Source: Ischnura elegans
Taxonomy: Eukaryota > Arthropoda > Insecta > Odonata > Coenagrionidae
DNA length: 64,000 bases
Direction of reading: 5' to 3'
Assembly (NCBI RefSeq): GCF_921293095.1
Contig: NC_060254.1
Span: 111,872,917-111,936,916 of the forward strand
A model generated the notes under the pieces. It saw only the letters and a program-made list of their open reading frames with translations, was not told the DNA's origin and did not search any database. This document shows positions 46,228-57,703 of this stretch, piece by piece. Both the position numbers and the translations under genes were made by a program. How positions within the stretch are numbered: position 1 is the first letter of the stretch; every line of letters starts with the position of its first letter.

Positions 46228-47262
46228 ATGCCTTTTATGAAGGGATTGGCACCAATTAGAAGGACATTAAAGTACTTGGAAGCGGGTAAACTTGTATTTA
46301 AAAATAGAGTCAACATTTTTAGTATAAATTATAATTCAAAAGGCGATCACCACGAAGGAGCGAGGTAGGACATTTTGATATCACGGAAAGTAGTATGTAC
46401 AAATAACCTTGTCTACATATTGTTTCCTAACATTTCATTTTTGCAGAGACTTTGTGTTTTGGTATTTACCTCAGATTCAGTATAAAAATCCTGACGTACA
46501 AGTGATTACATTTAGAAATATGACGCCTTCACCTTTCATAAGATGTTACCTAGATGATGGAACTCAGTTTTTGGTAGATATTGACAGCAAAACAAAGGAA
46601 GAAGTACACGATCATCTGAAAAATATCGTCTGTAAAAGCGAGTAAGTATTCATAATCTCTTTAAATTGTAAACAAAAACTACCTTTCAAATGGTGTAATT
46701 CGTGACGCAAGAATATGTGGATTGAAATTGGAATACCTTTTTGACATTATTTAGAAAAAAATTAATGAGAGTGGATTATTTTTTAGTCGACTTTATAGTT
46801 TGTTTCCCTGCTATATTTGGCTTTATGGGGAACTTAAAATTTCTAGTTCAAGGTTGGATTTAGTGTCATGCCAATTGTTATAAAAGTATAAGGAATGGTG
46901 GCGTTGGCTAAACCAGATTTCAACTTCCAGTCCCATGTTTTAATTTCTTTTGCCACTGGATTCTTTTTGCCCGATATCGAGTGGATGTCTATGATGAATT
47001 AGAGAAATACAAGATATAGTCACTTTGCATAGTTAAATTGTTGCTTAACTGCCTTATTCTTAAAGTTTCATTTACTTTTCTCTGTTGTAGTGAACAACTT
47101 ACCCGAGAAGCGGTGGCCCAGGAAAAGAAAGATAATCCAGCTAATTTTGGTAAAGGTTACCCTCGGCATTGTATCTGTGAGATACCTGGTCAAGTCCCAT
47201 GCTCTGGTGTAGTGCCATTGCCTAATCATATGCGTGGAAAGTATAAATTTGCAAAAGACTGA
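46228..47262 (+). CDS. MRPS25: mitochondrial ribosomal protein S25 (mS25), three exons
   Basis: Exons 46228-46364, 46447-46641 and 47091-47262; introns GT-AG (CGAG|GTAGGA, TTTTTGCAG|A; GCGA|GTAAGT, GTTGTAG|T). The join is 504 nt, 167 aa. mS25 is a small-subunit mitoribosomal protein with the thioredoxin-like L51/S25/CI-B8 fold. Landmarks: N-terminal MPFMKGLAPIRRTLKYLEAG, then YNSKGDHHEGARDFVFWYLP, QIQYKNPDVQVITFRNMTPS, LDDGTQFLVDID, and the C-terminal Cys pair with MRGKYK (HCICEIPGQVPC, LPNHMRGKYKFAKD). Matches the human protein along its length (173 aa). AATAAA lies at 47355-47360. Head-to-head with PSMB7. Confidence 0.95.
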
Positions 47263-47354
47263 TCAGTCTTATGTACCTTCTCTGTCTTCGTTCAAGTAGC
47301 ACAAGCTGTAATTATTCATTTCATCTTCATTGTTGAGGTTGTAATAGTTTTGTA

Positions 47355-47360
47355 AATAAA
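47355..47360 (+). terminator. MRPS25 poly(A) signal AATAAA
   Basis: 93 nt after the MRPS25 stop, followed by a T-rich and TG-rich stretch. Confidence 0.7.
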
Positions 47361-47556
47361 GGAAACTTTTTTTCTGTCTATGTTGTCAATTACATGTAGC
47401 TTGACCATGTGTTTTGCAGTGTGAAGGGACTCATTTTTATATCCTTAAATCATGGGAAAGGTTATTTTCATTATTAAAACTGCACCATTTATTGCTAAAA
47501 TCCCTTAGTTTCTGGAAGCTTTGATTGAAGAATCTTCGGGTTTAATAACATGGCGA

Positions 47557-48030
47557 CCCACATAGCAACGAACCTCTCAGAGACGTCTCACTATGGTCAC
47601 GAATGACTCGAATATCACGTATGTCTCGGAGATGTAATCGTGAGACGTTCAGGAATTAAAAAAAACATATTTAAACGCCATCAATGCCTTCCATATATAT
47701 TTTTTGGTGAAAATCTGCAGTTTTGATTTTTAAAATCACGACATTTAATATGGGTTTCTTATTTTCAAAAGGTGATCCATCACAAAATTTGTCGCTAAAA
47801 ATGATCGAGAAAAGTAGGCCATAACTGTATCATTTAAATTTAATTATTTTTTTGCCTAAATTTAAAGCATACCATAGTACAAAGTCTAATGAGACATCTC
47901 AGAGACTTATGAGAGATGTCGCATAGACCATTTTTTTGGACATAGTGACATCTCAGAGATGCCTCTGAAGCTTTCAGAATGTCTCTGAGACGTAGCATGT
48001 GATATCCGAGACGTATTTCTGCTATGTGGG
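47557..48030. mobile_element. MITE with CCCACATAGCA ends (474 bp)
   Basis: CCCACATAGCAACGAACC on the left and (reversed) CCCACATAGCAGAAATAC on the right; both sides continue with CTCAGAGACGTCTC / ACGTCTCAGAGAC-type repeats. GA flanks both sides but the duplication length is uncertain, so the superfamily is open. Confidence 0.6.
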
Positions 48031-48406
48031 GAGTATTATGGTTTTGCACTGACTGACCAATGCTTGACTTAATTAATTGGAAATAATCAAAGGCACAATT
48101 GGTATTTGTAAATTAAATGGACTTTTTAAACAAAAACATGAAAACATTCCCTATAATACAATTTTGGGATAGAGTTCAAGGCAAATAAGATGCTATATTT
48201 AGCAGAAAATTCATTGTTGGGGAAAGTCAGAATACGAAAATTATTTTTATTGAATCATGCATTTTCCGCCATATATCCTCATACCATGCTTTCCCTGTGA
48301 AATATGCCAATCATTTTCATTTGAGCATCATTCCAATTGCATATATTAATTCTGCTTGTAAACATATTCCCACCCTTGATTCTAATTTCCAGGATAATCG
48401 ATACCT

Positions 48407-48646
48407 CCACTGCAAAATTGCTCAACAATCCCCCACCAAATCAAATCCACTATCTATCTATCTAGAAGCCCAACAATACAACTCCGCTCAGCTGGCAGCA
48501 GCCCGAGCGTTAATGCTCACCTCCGATTCTCCAAGCTTTGGCGATGAGCATTTGTTCTCAGGATACTGCCAGTGGAGTGCACTCCTATTGTTGGGCTACT
48601 TATGGATGAGCAGATTTGATTTGGTGGGCGATGGTTGAGCATTTGT
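48407..48646. mobile_element. foldback MITE (about 240 bp)
   Basis: Inverted arms: left GCTCAACAATCCCCCACCAA, GCCCAACAATACAACTCCGC; right GGTGGGCGATGGTTGAGC, AGTGCACTCCTATTGTTGGG. Outer ends CCACTGC/GCCGTGG. Target duplication not established. A (CTAT)n stretch sits in the left arm. Confidence 0.55.
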
Positions 48647-49084
48647 GCCGTGGAGTCATCCCCCATGCCATATTTTTTTCAATTCTATTTCTTTTTTTTA
48701 ATTTTCAAACTTAAAAGAATTTCCCTAGGATTCCTATTGCGGGTGCATATTAATTCTATACTTAATTTATCAATCAGGGTTTTTTCTGTAATATCATTGA
48801 AAGAATGAATGATCTGATGATAAACTTCCTATTATACTTACGCCTTCTCCTCCTTCAACATTCAAAAACTAGTTCCGTCATCATCATTAGCAAGAACTCC
48901 TCTAAGATTGGTTTGATGCAGCTCTCCATTCTTCTCTCCTATCTATCTTCTGGATGGACTGCACACGCACCAGGAGTAGTAGTTTACAGTTGAGTTTTTT
49001 TTCCTGTTTATATATATTTCCGCGTAATTTAATCACCTATGTAATATACTGTTTTTTTGACAATTCCTAAAAGAAACGTTCATA
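48647..49084. other. intergenic, nothing assigned
   Basis: AT-rich, no supported feature. Confidence 0.35.
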
Positions 49085-49629
49085 CAGTCTTCGTTATTAC
49101 TAACCTCCGGTTTATCGGACCCATGAACTCCCGTCCTGTCTTGAAACGAGAGTCTGTTGTCACACAACAGACTCCTGATTATCCGGCTGCTGCGGTTTAT
49201 CCGTGTATGATTTTTCCTCTCGCTCAATTTTTTCCGCAATCTTTATAAAAAAATAAAATCGGATGCAAAATCATCGGAATTACCGCATTAATGCTAGGAT
49301 AAACAGGGCTTATTATTTCCATTAGAATCCTTCGTAAAGTGGAAGCGATCGCGTGCTAGCTGCATTCACTGGAGCACTGTGTTCCTGCTTTCCCAGCCTC
49401 GCAGTGCACGGCCGTGCTCCACTAAAATGATCGCTAACTGGCGAAGAAAGCTCTCATTGAGTCCGGGAAGCACTTTAAAATAACAGAATAATTGCATGAA
49501 TAACAATATATTGTACGTTTGAGGTAAGTAATGAGCATTACAAGACAGTGTAAGTTTGGGTTATCCGTGTTTTCCAATTATTCGTGCCATCTCTCCCCAT
49601 CATTATCCCAGATAATCGGAAGTGCACTG
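49085..49629. mobile_element. Tigger-like non-autonomous element, empty-site relative
   Basis: Starts CAGTCTTCGTTATTACTAAC and ends GGAAGTGCACTG, each next to TA (49083-49084, 49630-49631). Inside are GATTATCC and TTATCGG boxes typical of Tigger ends. Reverse relative of 25150-25634 plus 28565-28700. An additional CCGGAGGTTA at about 49676 mirrors TAACCTCCGG at 49101, so the true right end may lie 60 bp further. Confidence 0.55.
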
Positions 49630-49943
49630 TACTTACAATTTTCAGAGCCGATTACTTTTTCCTGCGCCCCTTATCCGGAGGTTAATAGTTGACCTGTGTG
49701 TGATAATGCTCAAAACAGGGTTCTAAGCATAGTTAGGGTGTTCCTGGGCAGTTTATGCATCTATATGTTGTCTCTTTTCTCTTTCTATTTCTTGTGCCCT
49801 CAACACTTTCTCCTTCCAACCTTAAATGCCTCAGTTTGTTGAACAAAACGCTGCCCGGTCAATTGTGTTCATTCCGGTTCTAAATTCTGTCCGTGATACT
49901 TAGCTATTATTGTTCACTCATTGTTATTGCTCATATTGTTCAC

Positions 49944-51310
49944 TTAGCACATTCTGAATGCTAGGCAATCTTTGTTATTATCAGGCTTACGGTATAGAAT
50001 GTACGCATTTAACACAGCGGTATTGACTAAGTGGTTGAATAATTTCTTGAACCACCTTTTTGTCCTTTTTCTTTCCAGCAAGAATGATTCTAAAAGTTGA
50101 TCTTTTAAATCTAAACCGCCCATATATTTATTACATTCTATTACACACAAGTTTCTTTACACATTCTAGACCCCCCTTTCGACTTATGGGTTGTATTTGG
50201 TTTGAATGTTTTGTAGTCAGCAATGCAACATCGTGTTTATCCTTCCACTTCAAAGCAACCAATTTCCCATACTTTGCACTAACAACTTCTCCTTCCTTTA
50301 GTTTCTTTTTGAGGTTTAGTGGAATATCTTACGTGTGATTTTCACAGTTCCAAGAGCATCTGTTGCCCTCTGAACCTCTGGAAAAGGTCGGAACTACTGT
50401 AAAAATTGTCCATATAAACACATCTACCGGATTGTAATAGTTTCTCACAAAAACTTAGAACAAATTTTGTTGAAAAAAGATCTATGTCCTTTGTGATTTC
50501 ACAGTCCAATTTTGTCCATGAGCCACAGTAAATAAGGAAATTCCATAAATACCCTGTAGAGTCACCAAGTTCAAACAATTTTATCCCAAACTGGGAAGCT
50601 TTCATGGGAATATATCGTTTCCACAACAGTCTACCTTTCCACAATAACAAAGACTCGTCTACACCGATTTCCTTACCTGGTATTTATACTTTTTGGAATT
50701 TATTTTTCAAATATTCACTAATTGGTAAAATTTTGTATAGTTTTGGATCTTTTTTGCAACTTCCTCATTGGTATTATCTACAAAATGGAGAAATTTTGTG
50801 AGCAATGAAAACTTTTGCTCACTCATTACATTGGGAAAAATGGAGTCTCTAATAAATGCTTTCTGCTAAATTATATTCTTGGTTATTATAGGCTTGGTTT
50901 CTGAATTATTCCCATCAACATCAGTAAACCTAAATACATTATTTCCCTCTGAGTTGTGGGGACACACAGTTGGAAGCACGATTTTTTTTGCTTCGTACTT
51001 TTCTCTTTCTCATGAGCAAGAAACTGTGCTGCATAGCAGTTTGTCTCAGTCACTCTAATTGAAATTATTTCACGATCCCAAAATAAATCAAAATATGTCA
51101 AAGGATCATCTATATACATGGAACAGGCTATATTTGTTTTTCAACTAAATCGCTAGCAAAGGTTGAAGAGGGTCAGCACTGTCGATCTCTTCCCAATTAT
51201 TTTCTTGAAAATTCACAGAAAAATGAGAAGGTCCTTTTGAGTCCCAGTCAGGTAGCATATTTACCCTCTGATTTTTCAGGCTTTTTCCATCTACCACAGC
51301 ACCGTTGTCC
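49944..51310 (-). pseudogene. piggyBac-family transposase, decayed
   Basis: Three minus-strand frame blocks follow the PGBD order: DPLTYFDLFWDREIISIRVT, ETNCYAAQFL and EIMYLGLLMLMGIIQKPSL (N-terminal part); LLWKGRLLWKRYIPMKASQF, GIKLFELGDSTGYLWNFLIY with the first catalytic Asp and SGRCVYMDNFYSSSDLFQRF with the second; then ECNKYMGGLDLKDQLLESFL with the third, and KRTKRWFKKLFNHLVNTAVL. Several frameshifts and stops separate the blocks. An N-terminal acidic stretch is detectable to about 51310. The flanking TTAA and ends were not identified. Confidence 0.75.
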
Positions 51311-52448
51311 TCGTCCTTTTTCTATTATATGTTCCTATCCCTTTCTTTCCTTACCTCTGAATTTATTTGAATATCTGTGAAAAATGATTTAACTAAACTT
51401 CTTCTTGCCCTAGGGTGGGCACATAGAAAAACTTAGTGATAAGGGAAAGAAAACGAAAAATTAATGTAGGGAACTTACAGGGAATGGTTATTTCTTTTGA
51501 ATTTTCAATGGGACGCTGCCCATCTATCTCAAGTGAGAAGAGGAGGAAAAGTGAGGGTAGAAGGAAGGGTGCAAAGCAGAGAGTAAAGATGGAGGGAAGA
51601 AAAACGGTTGACGGGGATTGGTTTTGCTCTAGTGGGGCGGTTATTCCTAGTGCAGAAAATGCAAGCCCATATGCATGCCTGCTCCAAGTCCTTCAGCTCT
51701 AGGGGGGGTGGAAGACGGGGGGAGGGAGGCCAATATGTATTCCCACTTTGCAACACTTGTCAAATATGTAGAGAGTTGTGGGAGGAAGCATGTACGGCTG
51801 GGGGGGAAGGGAAGCAGAAAGAGAGGAAATGCTATTGCAAGAGGAGCGATGCCCTTTCATTCGGATGCACAGGGGAGTGGTGGATAGGCCGACGTAAAAA
51901 GCTGGGCATTTCTGGCACAGCAGTAAATATTTAAGAGAGGATAAATGGGTAGGGATCCACCATCAGGATCCTCTGCTGGAAGGGGGGGGGGGGGGGGGGA
52001 GATTACAGTGTTTATCAAGCAGGCCATGTTATTCCCAATTGTAATCCAGACAAACATCAAACCGTATGAGGAAGAAGGGGAGGCAATCTATGATGGATAA
52101 AAGGAGCTGAATGTGCACTGGATTACAATATGCTGATTACATGGGACTGGGTTGCAGTGGCGGATAATTATTTTATCCTTCAATTGCATGCGAGCTCTAT
52201 CACTGACCCTTAGCTTCGGTATTATCATCATCTGTCCTAATTAACTCATCAAAAACTACCTACTTCTTATGCAAAATTTGTACCATTATTATTGGCTTAG
52301 TGTAATTATATATACACTAACTAAATACCTTGGCCAATTCGCAAACTTCCCTAAACAAATTCATTCATTTCCAGAATGCTCACTAGACCTACAATCTTAG
52401 GTTTGCACTCCTTGACTCTAATTTGTTTGGGTTTTAATAGTGATTAAT
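51311..52448. other. intergenic, G-rich patches
   Basis: Contains a G run at about 51970-51991 and a G-rich stretch at 51530-51880 that opens spurious frames on both strands. No supported gene. Confidence 0.35.
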
Positions 52449-52460
52449 TAGAACCATAGG

Positions 52461-52775
52461 TGTGAAAAATCCACAGAGGAAAAATCATTTGCCTTGACTG
52501 GGATTCGAACCAGAATCCCTCTATTTCTGCCCAAGTGCTTCAGCCAGTTAAGCTACCGAGGCATCATTCTCCCCTGTGGAAATTTGTGGACTATACCAGA
52601 CAAGGTGGTATGGAATGCTGAGCATATTATGCGACTAGCAGTCCAAACCGTGCACACGATGCCACTGCCAGAGAGCAGTCTGAACTTTGAACACGTAGAG
52701 GTGTTCGCTCTAGACATTTAAGTGTATCGGGACTAGCCTCAGTGATAACTTGTGGCTAGTCCCGGTACAGTTAAA
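52461..52775 (-). mobile_element. SINE-like retroposon with tRNA-like segment, 12-bp duplication
   Basis: Flanked by TAGAACCATAGG at 52449-52460 and 52776-52787. On the minus strand the tRNA-like region (52563-52491) lies in the 3' half; the 5' side begins with a hairpin whose 11-bp stem is CGGGACTAGCC/GGCTAGTCCCG (about 52728-52765). Having the tRNA part away from the 5' end is unusual for a SINE; the copy may be composite. Confidence 0.55.
52491..52563 (-). tRNA. tRNA-like sequence within SINE, probably not a functional gene
   Basis: 73 nt. Acceptor GCCTCGG/TCAAGGC pairs at 6 of 7 (one wobble), D arm GCTT/AAGC with A box TAGCTTAACTGG, T arm CTGG/CCAG around TTCGAAT (B box GGTTCGAATCC). The anticodon arm (CTTGG...TAGAG) pairs poorly, so no anticodon can be assigned. 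Lies between direct repeats, hence better read as SINE-derived. Confidence 0.4.
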
Positions 52776-52806
52776 TAGAACCATAGGGACCATTGGCATG
52801 GATGCT

Positions 52807-53128
52807 AGCTCCCCACCCCTTGCCTACTAATAAAACCCCTCGACAAACAAGTTCTCTGTGAGTGAGTCACTCCAAATGTGAGAGACTGAAAAATGAGTGG
52901 AGAGGATTGCGGTGCATTATGTAGATGTAGACAGACATTACCAGAGGTGCTTGGACGTGAGTCGCATTGAGACATACTACATGAATGTAGTCACACAAGG
53001 ATTGGGGAGTCCTTGAATGAGAATTGCAATCCTCTCCACTTTTTTCAGTCTCTCACATTTGGAGTGACTCACTCACAGAGAACTTGTTTGTCGAGGGGTT
53101 TTATTAGTAGGCAAGTGGTGGGGAGCTA
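52807..53128. mobile_element. foldback element, arms about 105 bp
   Basis: Left arm (AGCTCCCCACCCCTTGCCTA, AACCCCTCGACAAACAAG, TCTCTGTGAGTGAGTCACTC) mirrors the right arm (TCACTCACAGAGAACTTG, TCGAGGGGTTTTATTAGTAG, GTGGTGGGGAGCT) around a 110-bp unique middle. High arm identity. Target duplication not evident. Confidence 0.65.
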
Positions 53129-53400
53129 CGGTCGGCGTCAAAATGATGTGCCGCTGTACTTAGCAAATTTACATCTGGACTTCAGTTCATGTCATACTAA
53201 TGAATAATACGTCATTTTACAGGAAATTTTATTCTCATGAACTTTGTAACTCAACCCAGGGAAAACTACTACGTCTACAACATTCATCTTCCACAATAAG
53301 TTACAACAATTAATGTAGATTAATAAAATGGCTTTTGCGTATTTTTAAAACGTATATTTTGTTGTAAAATAACGAAAATGTTTAAATACTATCTAGTCCT
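53129..53400 (+). repeat. dispersed repeat, relative of 16342-16740
   Basis: Same ordered blocks as 16342-16740, starting GTCGGCGTCAAAATGATGTG immediately after the foldback. Confidence 0.6.
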
Positions 53401-53454
53401 ACAGTCAAAGACGTTGTAAACCCACGACCGTCGTAAAAGGGGGAGAACTAGAAA

Positions 53455-53575
53455 ACTTATATATACGGCTTTTGATCTCCTGGCCGGGAAAATCGCACAC
53501 GTATATATACGCCAGTCGTCTCCCGGGTCAGGAAATGTCCACACGTATATATACGTGTACAGTAGGGAAAAGGTT
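53455..53575. repeat. CGTATATATACG palindrome cluster
   Basis: CACACGTATATATACG occurs twice (about 53494 and 53543) and TTATATATACGG once. The segment ends ACAGTAGGGAAAAGGTTAA, which could be a TTAA-bounded (piggyBac-type) MITE end; the other end was not found. Confidence 0.35.
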
Positions 53576-54152
53576 AAGGAAAATAATATTTTTTCAAGCA
53601 AATAATTTTAAAAATTAATTAACAGCTGTTACAGTTTCCTTAATATTACGGTATCATTCACCTTTTCCATGCCTATCTTACCTATAACTTGAACAACCAT
53701 GGCTTGCCCCCCCCCCCCCCCCCCTCACCCAGTTTTGATCCTGGGTATGCCCATGATTCAATGCATGTGGTGTTAAAATAAAAAAACCAAGTTCATGCTA
53801 TCATCTTTAGTCTTAATTTCAGTCTTGTTTAGTACAGGTTGCTTTGTTACACTAATCAGTCTCATAGGTCCATGCAACAATAAAGCAATGGAATGTAACA
53901 ACATATACGACAAACATAGTTAAATAAAATAGTGATTACATGGAACATTTTGACCCTAGATAATAGAATTATATAAAAATAAGTTTAGATAATTAGAGTA
54001 ACGACATTAGCAAAAACAACTGAAAAATCAGTCTTATTTTCTCAAAAATTTAAGAGGTTGGTCGTCATGAATTACAGGTGAATAAATGACATCACAATGC
54101 TATTACGTTGCCATTCCCTACAGAAAAATTAGTGATTTCTTTGGTTCATTCT
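53576..54152. other. intergenic and 3' UTR of the exon at 54153
   Basis: Contains a C run at about 53707-53726. Nothing else assigned. Confidence 0.35.
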
Positions 54153-54272
54153 TCACTTCTTGGCCTTGTCAGTTTCAGGGTGCTTCTTTGGCACAGCTGG
54201 AGCATGTCTGATGGCAGGAGCCCCAGTGTGAGTGATAGGAATTTTACGAACACCTTCCTCCAAGGGCTGAAG
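54153..54272 (-). CDS. last coding exon of an unrecognised host gene
   Basis: A minus-strand acceptor (TTCCTATTACAG) opens 39 codons in phase 0, ending at TGA 54155-54153. The peptide starts LQPLEEGVRKIPITHTGAPA, contains IRHAPAVPKKHPE and ends in DKAKK. Low complexity is absent and the exon structure is good, but I cannot name the protein; a small mitochondrial or membrane protein tail would fit the proline/lysine-rich end. Upstream exons were not found within the window. Confidence 0.5.
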   Translation of the reverse strand, partial: LQPLEEGVRKIPITHTGAPAIRHAPAVPKKHPETDKAKK

Positions 54273-54274
54273 CT

Positions 54275-55780
54275 GTAATAGGAATGAAAAATGTTTTAAT
54301 TGAGAAGGAAACATTAGGTATAGAAATATGCTGAATAAAAATTAACTGGAAAGCTTTAAGTTTAACCCCTATCTACAAGACCATGAATTATTTTCTTCAG
54401 AAAGGCAGCAATTACAAGAAAAATTTCATAAGAAAGAGAAAAGAGATTTATAAAGTATTACACCCCGATCATGCACTCAAGACATTGAACTTAGTGAAAC
54501 ATATAACCATGCCTTAATCGCAATCCACTACAGCATTCAAAGCCTTGCCACATCTGATGGGGTACTCCAGCCTAAAAGCATTATGCGAAGGCACCAATAG
54601 GAATAACGGGAGGAATGAGATAAATGCTTTGACGCCTTTAACTTTGACTCCTTCCCCTCCTTCCCAAACACACTAGAGCAAGCTTGAAAACTATTAAAAT
54701 TGGTTTTATTCATGAACCTCCCCAAAGAGCCAATTACAATCCAGGTTATTATGCTGATTTCACCTCCATGATAGACAAAGAAAAATACTCCTGTTGTGCA
54801 CGAGCCCATCGAGAAATATTCACCTATTTAATGACCTTAATCTTAATTGCAAAAGTTGCAGCTCACATCCACCAAAGCAGGCATCATACGATGAAAACCA
54901 GTAGATATTATTCAAACAAAAACGCACAACAAATGAGACATTTTCATTTTTGGCAAACTGGAACCATGAGGTAAGATTTAATATGGTGCCATTCCGATCT
55001 TATCATATTCTTCAAATACTCAAAAATAAACCAGTTTTACAAAGTATTTTCATGTGCTTTCCGTGATTGAGGGGCCTCTTATCAAAGAATGGGACGTGGG
55101 CGCAGAAATCTGTACAGTATTATGCACTCAGCTCCAAGTTCTTTGGAAATTTTTGCTCTCTTACATTTATCATGACACACTATCATCCAACCAAATTTGA
55201 ACAAATCAAAGGGGGAAACTAGAAGAATGTTCCATGATTCCACACCAAGTTTCGTTCTGAGAGGCCGATTCCACATCAATACAAACTACTATTTTGTAAC
55301 CACGGCATCCTGTAAACTGACTGTTCGTAACCACGGCCATTGATAACTGTCTATTTTGTAAATGCCACAGTTGGTGTAGAAAGAAAAATACTCAAATGGC
55401 CATATCCCACGGCTTGCCCACCTTGCAAGTCAAAATTTTCACTGTGTTGGTGTGCGGGAAGGGGGAGAAATTCACTGCAGGGACCAAACACCAGCCTCTC
55501 AACCGGAAAGCCCAAAACACACCCACATTCACTCAATACAAACCTACACAACAAGATCCTTTGTGGGGGCTGTAGGGAGCTCCACTAAGGATTCTTGCTC
55601 CACAAAAAAAAAAAACCGGGAATCTTCACAGGATGGGCCTGTTAGGGATAGCCAGTGATTTGTGGAAACACACACTCAATAAGCAGTCACTCACACATTC
55701 ACTCACTTACAGATGGCTTCAATCTTCCAGGAGAATAAAATTGCTCCAGAGAGAGCATCGTTGGGGATCGGCAAGGGGAC
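54275..55780. other. intron or intergenic, nothing assigned
   Basis: Upstream of the terminal exon on the minus strand, so probably intronic. No further exon, terminal repeat or RNA gene recognised. Confidence 0.35.
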
Positions 55781-55794
55781 GAGGAAAACATGTA

Positions 55795-55827
55795 TACGTA
55801 TTTCGGCTACAAAGTAGCCCTCTTCAG
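55795..55827 (-). ncRNA. degenerate Penelope-tail hammerhead-like motif
   Basis: Minus strand reads CTGAAGA, stem GGCTAC/GTAGCC with loop TTT (6 bp), GAAA, TACGTATAC. This is the order of a hammerhead core without the GTC triplet, as often seen in decayed Penelope-like 3' ends. Only weakly supported. Confidence 0.25.
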
Positions 55828-57703
55828 CGTGCTGAAGGAAGAACCAAATGTACTCACAACAGGAGGCTGAAAGTCAAAGGATAGGAAACTTGCCGTCGCC
55901 TGAGATGAACAGACGTGGGAGAGAATCTGAAAGCAGCCAATCATTGTAAAAGTGAAGTTTTTTTCCAATGGCAGCGAGGAAAGTGATAGTAAATAAGATG
56001 AAGCAAACTGTAGCTTGGAGGCTTTAGACTGCTCTCCTTTGAAATTACATTCTTTGGCTTCTCATAGTAGATACTTATATACATAGTAGGTTGCAGAAAA
56101 AGAAAGATAACACAGGCGAAGCATCACCTTATTTCAAAAGTGCCTGGTGCATTGAAATTAGTGAACCCCTCCCTGGAAAATCTAAGTAGTGACGAAGATG
56201 AGAGTGGCATTCAACTCATCAAGCAAAAGGCAGCCGACTTGGATGACCTGCTGACTAAATTAAGAATAAATTGCCAACAGTTAGCCTCAGGGTAAAATTT
56301 AATTGTTGACCCAGGCCCCTTTGTTTTGGTCTAGGAAAAGGATTAAGAGTGAATTTCATGTTTCAGGCAACACAGTGATACAGGCAAAAAAATTGATGAG
56401 AAGGGAATACTTGCTATGCCATGCACCATGTATGCACTGGGAAGCCACTTCCAAACTCCACAGTAGAGCAGGTGAAAAATTTTTATGAGCTTGACGAGAA
56501 TCCTAGACAGATGCCTGGTGCAAAAGATGTGTCCGTGTGAATAAGAATGAGTATATGCAGAAGAGGTTGATTTTATGTCACCTCAAGGAACTTTACGTGC
56601 TCTTCATACAGCAATATCCACAGGAAAAAATTGGGTTCCCAAAATTTTCCTCCTTTAATACGACCCTTCTGATACAGTGAAATATAGGCAGTGGGTTTCC
56701 ATGGATAGAACAGAACTTCAGTAGTTTCCATCATCCATTGATGAACTCTTGGACATTCTATGCCTCGAATAAACTGATACCACATTATCACATCCCTAAA
56801 GATCAAGCCTTGTTACGTAAGATTTTACACTTTCCCGGCGAACATGTAAAAAATTCTCGGGATACCGTGTGGAATAGACGTGAGAATGGTTAGCGAGTCG
56901 GTACCCAAAACGTCGGCGCTCTTATATAGTCTTACCCCTACGGTGTCCCGAGAAGAGTTTTTATAACAATTCTCATTTTTTTAAATAAGAAAAATCACCC
57001 TCAGTCATGAAACGGCTGTTATCATAATGTATTTTAGTGAAAACTGTTCCCTTTTAATTCAGGATAAAGTTCAAAGTTGTCACTGGACCAATCCATCATG
57101 CACCATTCATCCTTGCTTGATATATGTGAAGAAAGATGGTACTCTCACTACTTCATCTCATTGTTTCATATTTGATGACCTTAACCATGATATGCCATTT
57201 GTTATGGAAGTGCAACGTCACCTGATAGAATTTTTAAAGAGAACTTTGCCTATGAACCAAGAGGTTTACTACTTCACAGGTGGATGTGCTGAGCAATATA
57301 AAACGGCCAGTCTTTTATAAACTTGTGCCATTATTATTATGACTATGAAATGAATGCAAACTGGTCTTTTTTCCCCACAAGTCATGGAAAGTCCTCTTGT
57401 GATAATATAGGAGATACTGTTAAACAAATGGCAAGGCAAGCCAGCCTGCAACGCCCAATGGCACAGCAGATAACAAAAAGCAGTAGGATGTATGAATTTT
57501 CTACAGATAATATTAAAAAAATCAATTTCCATTACATTAAGCCTGATGACGTGGCTTGTTCACATAGTAAACTTCTTGAAAGATTCACCATGGCAAAAAC
57601 AAATCCAGGCACAAGAAACTTCCATCATTTTGTGCCTTTGTCAGATAGAAGAGTCACTGTACAGTTCACTGGTTGATGATACAGAATTATATTTGATGTT
57701 TGT

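Noticed and set aside
51436-52060. Cluster of overlapping frames of 67-108 codons
   Set aside because: Purine-rich, G-run sequence keeps all frames open; no domain or conserved motif.
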